This document shows, one piece after another, positions 34,056 through 41,422 of a stretch of 64,000 nucleotides of DNA. This stretch comes from an uncultured Eggerthella sp. (GTDB lineage: Bacteria > Actinomycetota > Coriobacteriia > Coriobacteriales > Eggerthellaceae): assembly GCA_900546175.1 (NCBI GenBank), contig URBX01000003.1:176125-240124 (forward strand), read 5' to 3'. Below the pieces are notes generated by a model, which saw nothing but the letters and a program-made list of their open reading frames with translations, had not been told where the DNA came from and made no database searches. How positions within the stretch are numbered: the first letter of the stretch is position 1; every line of letters starts with the position of its first letter. A program made the position numbers and the translations under genes.

Positions 34056-35186
34056 ATGAAAAATAAAAATGCAGATAGCAGCCCTTTTTTCAGCATCATC
34101 ATGCCTACTTATGGCGTAGAAAAGTATATTTCTGATGCCTTAGAAGACATCCAAACTCAAACTTTCAAAGACTGGGAGCTAATTGTTGTTGATGATTGCA
34201 CGCCCGATAACAGCATTGCCATTGTTAAGGAAAAAGCTCAGACAGATTCCCGCATCCGCATTGTTCACCACGAACAGAACAAAGGGCTTTCTGAGGCACG
34301 AAATACTGGAATTAAGGAAGCAAAAGGAAAGTATCTCTGGATTCCCGATCCGGATGATAGATATGACTGCAGTTTGTTGAGTAACGTCTATAAGGCACTT
34401 GAAGCCTCACCTGCCCCTATTACCATCATTGGCCATACCGACGATTTCTATAACGATCAAAACCAAGTTACTCAAAAAGAAGAATATTGCCTTTCGGAAA
34501 TTGCTTCTAAGACACTTGGTAAAGATATTTCTAGAAGCCCGTTTTGGCATCTAACAAAAGATCAGTTCCGTTCAGTTGCTCTAGATTTAGAAATCAATAC
34601 CCATCTAGGTTACGCTTGGAACAAGATTTACAGTGCTGATTACCTTAAAGAAAACCAACTATCGTTTGAAACCGTCACTCTTATAGAAGATATTGTCTTT
34701 AACGTTGCAGCCATACAGGACGTTTCCTGCGTGAACCTCGCCAATGGCTGTCCTTACCATTACGCAAAACGCGAAAAAACAAATTTAACCAACAAGTTTG
34801 TTCCTGAATATTTTGAGGTGCATACCCGACGTATTCAAATATTACGAGACCAGCAAGAATCTTGGGGTCTACTCAATAACGAAACCCGCTCAATCTTAGG
34901 CGGACTATATGCCCGCTATATCCTTTCTGCACTGGAGCGCAATGAACAAGCTGAAAGCAATTTGTCCAAGCAACAAAAACGCCAGTGGTGCGAAGATTTG
35001 TTCAGCTCTCCCTTATTCAATGAACTTATTCCTTATGCGCAATCACAAGGAAACAAAGCTTTGGATATTTGCCTTGAGCCTATGAAAGAGCGAAATGCGA
35101 AAAAGCTGTTAACCCTTGCAAAAGGTATTCATTTTGCAAAACGCCACGCCTCAGGATTCTTTACTAAGGCAAAGACGAGGCGATAA
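34056..35186 (+). CDS. Glycosyltransferase family 2
   Basis: A GT-A enzyme of 376 residues. FSIIMPTYGVEKYISDAL, LIVVDDCTPDNSI, LSEARNTGI and WIPDPDDRYD (the metal-binding acidic motif) are visible in the first 110 residues; the C-terminal part is helical and basic at the end. It resembles the enzyme at 25538 in layout. The start is uncertain: a TTG at 34044 is in frame and AGGA lies at 34038-34041, too close to the TTG and rather far from the ATG. I prefer the ATG at 34056. It follows the SMR pair by 54 bases and may share its transcript. Confidence 0.85.
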   Translation: MKNKNADSSPFFSIIMPTYGVEKYISDALEDIQTQTFKDWELIVVDDCTPDNSIAIVKEKAQTDSRIRIVHHEQNKGLSEARNTGIKEAKGKYLWIPDPDDRYDCSLLSNVYKALEASPAPITIIGHTDDFYNDQNQVTQKEEYCLSEIASKTLGKDISRSPFWHLTKDQFRSVALDLEINTHLGYAWNKIYSADYLKENQLSFETVTLIEDIVFNVAAIQDVSCVNLANGCPYHYAKREKTNLTNKFVPEYFEVHTRRIQILRDQQESWGLLNNETRSILGGLYARYILSALERNEQAESNLSKQQKRQWCEDLFSSPLFNELIPYAQSQGNKALDICLEPMKERNAKKLLTLAKGIHFAKRHASGFFTKAKTRR

Positions 35187-35275
35187 CTTAATGGGTTTAT
35201 CCAACAAGAAGGAATCAAATCCTTATTACATAAGGCAAAATTCGCTTTTGAAAATTTAGCTAAGCTTTTCAGCTC

Positions 35276-37126
35276 CTAGCCAATTTTCAAATACTTCTTC
35301 CAAAAATCAACCGAAGTAAGTTCAGGAAGCGTTTTTTTATATTCCTGCTCTAAGGCTTTTTTCTGGGAATTATATTGTGAGAGCAACGCTTTATAGCGAT
35401 TCATAATGGAAGCATAGCGAGCATCATCACGATAACGAATTCCCGCAGTTCCGCCCTCTTCGTTTAAAGCAACAACAATTCTCGCGCTTTTTGTCTTATT
35501 GCTTAAATAGCTATGACCATCGTAGGAAACAACTACAGGAGTACTACTTGATTTTGTCAATGGAACGGAGTGCGGATCATAAAGAAATGATGAAACAAAA
35601 CGAGTAATCTTGTTTCCTGGGGCTTCCTTGCGCGTAAGCTTGTTACTACATGGCGCCTCATACAAATCAGATATTTTCACTCCAAGCTGAGATTCAACCT
35701 CATCAAGAGGCAAAAGCTTTTCATTTCGAGCACCATTAGATTTCATCATTGCTGAACCGTCAGCTTCAGCAATAAAGTTTGGGCCTTTAAGATAGTCAGC
35801 CAACCCATCAAGAAGAAGCTCAGCATTTTCATATGCAAACGTATGAATTTCCTGATTAAAAGTTCTCTTAAAGCGAAGCATAAACAATTGCTCAGAACTG
35901 CAATTGTTTACTGCATTCAAGATTAAGAAATTCCGTGTGTACTGATAGTGGTCAACAGATGCACGGAAACGGCCAGCAAAGGCAGAATGCCAAATACCAA
36001 TACCATTCATGGTCATAATGGTTGGTTTAATGCGCATTCCATACTCAACGTCATCACAGCGAATAAAGAGCGGTAGCGGAAGTCCTTTTTCTTCGATAAG
36101 TGCAATTGGAATACAACAATACCACCAAGCACCATAGGCATTTGGTATTTCAGTTGAGGTGGTTTCGTTTCTGACCAAATCAGCTAGCTTAGAGATATCA
36201 ATTTTCTCTTTGACCATAGAATAACGTCCGTCTTTACGAACATACCCAACATCTTCGTACTGATGAATTGGATTTTCCAGCTGTAACATTGCACCACTAA
36301 TGCATGCCTTTTGATAAGTGTCGTTACGCAAGCGAAGTAAATTATACGTACGCAAAATGCTTTCCGGAGAAATGGAGACATCATCATCCATAAGCAAAAC
36401 ATGAGTTTGATTACCAAGCTTCAAAGACTCAATCATTCCTCGAGTAAAGCCACCCGCACCACCAACATTGTCATTTGGATGAACGGAAATGTTTTCGTCA
36501 GAAAGGGCATCTACATCCAAAGAACGACCGTTGTCGACAATGTGAACATGAAGATGCTTTTGCAAATCACTATTGCCGTCAATCAATTCACGGAACATTT
36601 CAATATTTGGCAACGCATACTGCTCATTATTGAAAGTAGTCATTGCCACATTAAGATTTACTTCATTGAGCTTCGATTCGTCTACCTCAGCGCAATAACA
36701 AGCGCTTTCAACAACACAATCCTCCATAGGACGGAAGGTGAATGCAACAATTGGAGCTTGCGTTTCGGGAATAGCAAATAAATAGGTCTCTTCACCATCC
36801 TTTTTTGCCACTTTTGCAGCAGATGAAGAGAAAACGCCTAAAGAAGAAACAGCTGCACCTTCTTGAGAATCGCTCTCTTTTATCTCAACTAGCTCAATTT
36901 CAAACATTGGCGAAGAGCAACAAATCTGAAGAAAGAAACGCTCTGCAATGGAATATTTCTTCCACTTACCAACAGAAAGGGAATTGAAATAGGTAGAAAA
37001 GTCATAGGAGATGCCTGCTTTAAGAACGCCATCTTCAATAGACTCTGTGGCTTTATAAAACAATTCTGGATGTTCGGTAGCTGCAGAAATTGGTTTAAAA
37101 ACGACATTTGCAAGTGTGTAGAGCAT
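35276..37126 (-). CDS. GlfT2-like galactofuranosyltransferase-type GT2
   Basis: A 616-residue enzyme with an N-terminal beta-rich domain (about 1-150), a GT-A core (about 155-400) and a helical C-terminal domain, the architecture of mycobacterial GlfT2. Key motifs are NVAMTTFNNEQYALPN, VHIVDNGRSL, NDNVGGAGGFTRGMIESL, LLMDDDVSISPES with the metal-binding DDD, RCDDVEYGMR, and GIGIWHSAFAGRF. GlfT2 relatives polymerise galactofuranose, but no UDP-galactopyranose mutase gene is seen here, so the donor is open. The ATG at 37126 has AAGGA seven bases upstream and is preferred to the earlier frame opening. It stands alone, convergent with the GT2 gene to its left. Confidence 0.83.
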   Translation of the reverse strand: MLYTLANVVFKPISAATEHPELFYKATESIEDGVLKAGISYDFSTYFNSLSVGKWKKYSIAERFFLQICCSSPMFEIELVEIKESDSQEGAAVSSLGVFSSSAAKVAKKDGEETYLFAIPETQAPIVAFTFRPMEDCVVESACYCAEVDESKLNEVNLNVAMTTFNNEQYALPNIEMFRELIDGNSDLQKHLHVHIVDNGRSLDVDALSDENISVHPNDNVGGAGGFTRGMIESLKLGNQTHVLLMDDDVSISPESILRTYNLLRLRNDTYQKACISGAMLQLENPIHQYEDVGYVRKDGRYSMVKEKIDISKLADLVRNETTSTEIPNAYGAWWYCCIPIALIEEKGLPLPLFIRCDDVEYGMRIKPTIMTMNGIGIWHSAFAGRFRASVDHYQYTRNFLILNAVNNCSSEQLFMLRFKRTFNQEIHTFAYENAELLLDGLADYLKGPNFIAEADGSAMMKSNGARNEKLLPLDEVESQLGVKISDLYEAPCSNKLTRKEAPGNKITRFVSSFLYDPHSVPLTKSSSTPVVVSYDGHSYLSNKTKSARIVVALNEEGGTAGIRYRDDARYASIMNRYKALLSQYNSQKKALEQEYKKTLPELTSVDFWKKYLKIG

Positions 37127-37482
37127 GTATAAATCCTTAATGGCTTTTTGCGTGTACAAATCAGTATAGCCAATCTAGAAGCTAATAAAAAAGCCAAGAC
37201 TGTGATTTTATATAAACACATAGCTCCGTCACTGAGCACAGACTAATAACATGCGTTTTATCGAACAGTTAAAAAACCTGTTCAAGAAGTAACCCGGTGC
37301 ATAAAAACAACACAGACACCACTTCAAAGCATAAAACCCCCGCAAATAACCGCTTTTTCTTACTGCCATCAATTCAAAATCAACACAATAATTATGAGCC
37401 TTCTCTCCATCACTGCACGACAATCTTCGTGTAATCCTCGCTTTATTATTTAAAATTGTTAGAATGAGATGATAAAAAGAAT

Positions 37483-37529
37483 TATTCGACTGGCTTTTAC
37501 AAATATTGTAATAATAAGGAAGGGTACCT
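37483..37529 (+). promoter_or_regulatory. Probable promoter and short inverted repeat before the LicD-ABC transporter genes
   Basis: TTACAA and TTGTAA form a near-perfect palindrome around a three-base spacer in an AT-rich stretch about 30 bases before the GTG start, overlapping TAATAA and TAATAA-like -10 candidates. It may be a promoter with an operator. The rest of the 403-base gap 37127-37529 contains no gene or repeat that I can support. Confidence 0.3.
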
Positions 37530-38717
37530 GTGAATATTCTCAGAACACTTAAAATGAGATTACTTCCACCTTCATCTCGATCCTTCCATGAAGCAAAAGA
37601 TGCCACACTTCAACAATTAGACCGCATCGAGGACAGCATAAACAATTCAGCTACCACTATCGAAACGCTGGAAAAACAAATTCAAAAATTACAAATGAAT
37701 GTTCGCACTCAAAGTGAGCATCAAAAAATTTATCTTAAAGAAATCTATCGTTTGCAAGCGAATCTTAATACTGCACGTGAAGCACAACTTCAGTTTTTCC
37801 GTAATATTCCTGAAGCAAAGGGTGATATCAGGCTCGTTCAGCTTGCAACCGCAAAACTCGCTTTCGAACTAAAAAAGATTTGCGAAGACAATGGTCTTAC
37901 TTATTGGCCTTGGGCGGGTTCTGCTGTAGCAATGACCAGTCGAAATGGCTCCATTCCTTGGGATGACGACTTTGACGTAGTAATGACGCGTGAGGACTTT
38001 AACAAGCTTATTTTTCTTGTAAACAAAAGCAATCAATTCCAAATCTCACTTGTTTACGATGCATTTGTTACCTGCAAACAATATAGGTTTAGTGAAAAAA
38101 ATCCACTTAATCCTTGTTTTGTCGATATTGTTCCACTGGATTGGGTTTCAAGCAGTTCACAAGAAACCGACAATCGTTTAAAAGCTATTAACTCCGACTA
38201 TAAGCAAGAGCTTACCGAGAAACTTTACGGCTCGCTTTCTTACTGGAAGAATAATCCCCTTCTCTTCTCTCCTGATAGCGGCGATGTCGTTGAACCATTC
38301 CCCGTAAACCGCTCAAAGCAAGAATTGGAACCAGCTCTTCAAACCATCAAAGGAATTGAAGACACTTTGGCTAAATATCGCGCTCGCGCTATCGAAGAGG
38401 GAATTTTCTGCTCTAAGAAAGAAGCCAAAGCTCTCGGTTTTGGTTTTGAGTGTTACACAGGAGGCTCTTGTCAGCCATTGGTTTTCTCTCAAAAGATCTT
38501 CTTCCCTGCAACAAAAAATATCTACGAAGGATTTGAACTTTTTGACTACGCTCAGCCTGAAAAGATGTGCGACTTATTATATCCAGGCTGGCCTTTCTTG
38601 GGAAATGATATGCTTACTCTGAGCCATTTTCCAAAAGAATACCTCGATAAAGAAGGGGTTCGCGAATACCTTCTTAAAACTATTTCGACAGATAATCAAG
38701 GGGAAGCTTTTGTCTAA
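37530..38717 (+). CDS. LicD-family phosphotransferase with N-terminal coiled coil
   Basis: A 395-residue protein. Residues 15-85 are a predicted coiled coil rich in Q, E and L. The LicD nucleotidyltransferase-fold domain follows, with WAGSAVAMTSRNGSIPWDDDFDVVMTREDF near 128-158 (the DDD acid cluster is the catalytic site) and ECYTGGSCQPLVFSQKIFFP later. LicD enzymes attach phosphocholine or, in FKRP-type relatives, ribitol phosphate to glycans. It starts at GTG with AAGGAAGGG upstream. The permease gene begins inside its last codons, linking it to the ABC exporter. Confidence 0.87.
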   Translation: MNILRTLKMRLLPPSSRSFHEAKDATLQQLDRIEDSINNSATTIETLEKQIQKLQMNVRTQSEHQKIYLKEIYRLQANLNTAREAQLQFFRNIPEAKGDIRLVQLATAKLAFELKKICEDNGLTYWPWAGSAVAMTSRNGSIPWDDDFDVVMTREDFNKLIFLVNKSNQFQISLVYDAFVTCKQYRFSEKNPLNPCFVDIVPLDWVSSSSQETDNRLKAINSDYKQELTEKLYGSLSYWKNNPLLFSPDSGDVVEPFPVNRSKQELEPALQTIKGIEDTLAKYRARAIEEGIFCSKKEAKALGFGFECYTGGSCQPLVFSQKIFFPATKNIYEGFELFDYAQPEKMCDLLYPGWPFLGNDMLTLSHFPKEYLDKEGVREYLLKTISTDNQGEAFV

Positions 38718-39486
38718 TCAAAACAATAACCTTCAAAAAAATAAATTCATCCTTTCTTCTCTGGTAAGCAGAGATTTTAAACTTAAATATCGTCGTAGCG
38801 TACTTGGTGTTCTCTGGTCCGTATTAAATCCATTGCTTATGATGTGCGTTATGGCTGCTGTTTTTAGTTACATGTTCCGCTTCGAAATCGAGAACTTCCC
38901 GTTGTACTTGATTTTGGGAAGTACCCTCTTTGGTTTAATGAGTGAAGCAACCACGCAAGCCATGAACTCAATTATCGACTCATCTGCGCTAATTAAAAAA
39001 ATCCGTATCGAAAAGATTATTTTCCCTATCGAAAAGGTACTGTTTGCGCTAGTAAATTTCTGCTTTGCGCTCATCGCGATTATCGCAGTAATGCTATTCT
39101 TCCAAGTTATCCCAACTTGGAATCTCCTCTTCATGCCACTGCTTCTGATTTACGTCACCCTGTTTTCTATGGGTCTTGGCATGCTTCTTTCTGCTTTAGC
39201 TGTATTCTTCAGAGACGTTATTCATTTTTGGGGTGTACTCATTACGGCCTGGAACTATCTGACGCCAATCTTCTATCCAGTCAGCATTCTTCCTGACTGG
39301 ATGATGACTATTATGCAATTCAATCCGATGTATCATTTCGTAACGTATTTCCGCGATATTGTTCTTTGGAACGTTACACCTAGCTTAGAAATGAATCTTC
39401 TTTGTCTAGGTATTTCCGTCATTACCTTAGTTGTCGGATTCATTGTTTTTAGAAAGCTCGAGAACAAATTTATTCTTTATGTTTAA
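38710..39486 (+). CDS. ABC-2 type polysaccharide exporter, permease subunit (Wzm/TagG-like)
   Basis: A 258-residue integral membrane protein with six helices. SRDFKLKYRRSVLGVLWSVLNPLL at the N-terminus is the hallmark of polysaccharide and teichoic acid ABC-2 permeases, followed by GSTLFGLMSEATTQAMNSII, VFFRDVIHFWGVLITAWNYLTPIFYP and NPMYHFVTYFRD. It exports an undecaprenyl-pyrophosphate-linked polymer. The start is a TTG at 38710 overlapping the LicD stop by eight bases, with AAGGGG six bases upstream. The ATPase gene follows after 20 bases. Confidence 0.93.
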   Translation: MSNQNNNLQKNKFILSSLVSRDFKLKYRRSVLGVLWSVLNPLLMMCVMAAVFSYMFRFEIENFPLYLILGSTLFGLMSEATTQAMNSIIDSSALIKKIRIEKIIFPIEKVLFALVNFCFALIAIIAVMLFFQVIPTWNLLFMPLLLIYVTLFSMGLGMLLSALAVFFRDVIHFWGVLITAWNYLTPIFYPVSILPDWMMTIMQFNPMYHFVTYFRDIVLWNVTPSLEMNLLCLGISVITLVVGFIVFRKLENKFILYV

Positions 39487-39506
39487 TTTCCTGAAAGAAT
39501 ATCAAT

Positions 39507-41336
39507 ATGCCTGAAATCGTAAATACTTCATCAATCAAATCTACAACCAATTTCAACGACGAAAATAAAGAAACGGTAATTGATGTCAAGAATGTTTCGA
39601 TGGTTTTCAACATGGCCAGTGAGCAGCTCAACAGCATTAAAGAGTATGCGATTGCTCTTGCAAAACGCGAGTTGCGTTTTAAGGAATTCCGCGCGCTAAA
39701 CAACATCAACCTTCAGGTGAAAAAAGGAGATGTTTACGGAATTCTAGGCACTAATGGCTCTGGCAAATCAACTCTTCTGAAGATTATTGCTGGCGTACTT
39801 GAACCAAGTGAAGGGTCGGCAACAATTCATGGAAGCATTGCCCCCCTTATTGAATTAGGCGCTGGCTTTGACATGGACCTAACCGCACGAGAAAATATTT
39901 ATCTAAATGGTGCTTTACTAGGCTATTCAAAGCAATTTATCGACGAGCACTTTGATGAAATAGTTGATTTTTCTGAAATTTCCAAGTTCCTTGATATGCC
40001 AATTAAGAATTACTCGTCTGGCATGGTGGCACGTATTGCGTTTGCGATTGCAACCGTTATCATTCCTGACATTTTGATTGTTGACGAGGTTCTTTCTGTT
40101 GGCGACTTTATGTTCCAACAAAAGTGTGAGCGCCGTATTCAGACCTTAATTAAAGAACATCAGGTTACTGTTCTCATTGTTTCCCACAACACCGACCAGA
40201 TTGAACGTTTATGCAACAAAGCAATTTGGATTGAAAAAGGTCAAGAGCGAATCGTGGGTACCGCAAGCGAAGTATGTCAAATCTATCGCGTTCTTGGTGG
40301 TCATACTGGATCGCCCGAGTCTGAAAAGGAAATCCTTAATCTTTTGGAGAACCCCATTAATCCAGGTCAGAGCAACATCGAAACTATCTCAGGCGATGAC
40401 CGCTACTCAACCTCGATTAAGGTCCTTGACGAAATTATCCAGGGTGCCGAGCAGGTTGAACGTATCCTTTTAGCGCCAGGTGACAATATTGACGTTTGTT
40501 TGCTGGCTAACTCCTACTCAAGTGCGACGAACGCGCCAATTCTTTTAACTCGCAAAGATCATCTTCCCGACATTGTTCAGCAGAAAATCAAGCAACTCAA
40601 ACCTGAGCAGATTATTCTATTTGGCGGTTCGGAATTGATTGCGAACGCAGTTGAGGAATCCGTGACTGCAGCAGCATCCTCAACCACGATATCTCGAATT
40701 GACGAAAACGATCCGTCTACCCTTGCAAAGAAGATTTTCGATTCGGAACAATTACTTGCAAGCGCAAAGTGCGCAGTCCTTACTTACCCAGGCTGCCTAA
40801 ACGACATGCTCTGTTTACTTCCTTTTATTTGCAAAGAACAGTTACCTATTTTCTTCAACAAGACTCCAGGCGTTATTGATAGCGAAGTTGTGAGCAGGCT
40901 TACCGCCGCAAATATTAAGGAGGTACTGATTGTAGGAGGATTCAAGTCCTTCCCTGATAAATCTCTTGAGCCATTCAGAGAAGCCGGAATCGAGACCATC
41001 CGCTTTACGGGCCAGGATGCTTATGCAGCTAACGACCTGATTAATTCCTGGATTATGGATGAAACTCCAGTGGACGACGAAGATATTCAGCTCTTCTTGC
41101 TTCCACTTTGGAATCCGGTTGACTTCCTGAGTGCAGGTTCTTTTGCTGCAAGCCGAAACGCGATTGTGTTGTTTGAAGACAATCAAAACCTCGACAGCGT
41201 CAACAGGGTATTCAGTTTCATTCGCACTAACCCTTCTCTCGAGAAGATTGTGTTCTTTGGAAACAATACCCAGTTTAATGACTTAGACAAAACACTAGTA
41301 GCGAAGTGTTACCACGAAGCGCAACAGGAAAAATAA
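39507..41336 (+). CDS. ABC polysaccharide exporter ATPase (Wzt/TagH-like) fused to CWB2-like repeats
   Basis: A 609-residue fusion. Residues 20-265 are a complete ATPase: Walker A GTNGSGKST at 81-89, the signature NYSSGMVARIAFA, Walker B IPDILIVDEVLSVGD and the H-loop VSHN. From about 290 to the end are three repeats of the cell-wall-binding CWB2 type, seen as SGDDRYSTSIKV, ILFGGSELI, VLIVGGFKSFP, and FFGNNTQF with AxxxAxxxxxPILLT-like strands. No signal peptide or membrane helix is present, so the CWB2 part is cytoplasmic. By analogy with the C-terminal glycan-binding domain of Wzt it may recognise the exported polymer. AT-poor stretches after 40,200 suggest a slightly different origin. Confidence 0.9.
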   Translation: MPEIVNTSSIKSTTNFNDENKETVIDVKNVSMVFNMASEQLNSIKEYAIALAKRELRFKEFRALNNINLQVKKGDVYGILGTNGSGKSTLLKIIAGVLEPSEGSATIHGSIAPLIELGAGFDMDLTARENIYLNGALLGYSKQFIDEHFDEIVDFSEISKFLDMPIKNYSSGMVARIAFAIATVIIPDILIVDEVLSVGDFMFQQKCERRIQTLIKEHQVTVLIVSHNTDQIERLCNKAIWIEKGQERIVGTASEVCQIYRVLGGHTGSPESEKEILNLLENPINPGQSNIETISGDDRYSTSIKVLDEIIQGAEQVERILLAPGDNIDVCLLANSYSSATNAPILLTRKDHLPDIVQQKIKQLKPEQIILFGGSELIANAVEESVTAAASSTTISRIDENDPSTLAKKIFDSEQLLASAKCAVLTYPGCLNDMLCLLPFICKEQLPIFFNKTPGVIDSEVVSRLTAANIKEVLIVGGFKSFPDKSLEPFREAGIETIRFTGQDAYAANDLINSWIMDETPVDDEDIQLFLLPLWNPVDFLSAGSFAASRNAIVLFEDNQNLDSVNRVFSFIRTNPSLEKIVFFGNNTQFNDLDKTLVAKCYHEAQQEK

Positions 41337-41362
41337 AGATGTCGAGCAAAGCACGAAAAGGC

Positions 41363-41405
41363 AGCGGGCTTGCTCTCTTCCCGAGAGCAAGCCCGCTTTA
41401 ATTTA
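41363..41405. terminator. Intrinsic terminator after the ABC exporter operon
   Basis: A perfect 15-base-pair stem, 41363-41377 with 41383-41397, has a TTCCC loop. TTTAATTTAA follows on the plus strand and GCCTTTTC on the minus strand, so it may end both the exporter operon and the facing glycosyltransferase gene. Confidence 0.85.
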
Positions 41406-41422
41406 AGTCGGAAGCTTATACG

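Noticed and set aside
35191..35259. A 22-codon plus-strand frame between the convergent genes near 35.2 kb
   Set aside because: It has an ATG but no ribosome-binding site, and it lies in the 3' gap where short frames occur by chance.
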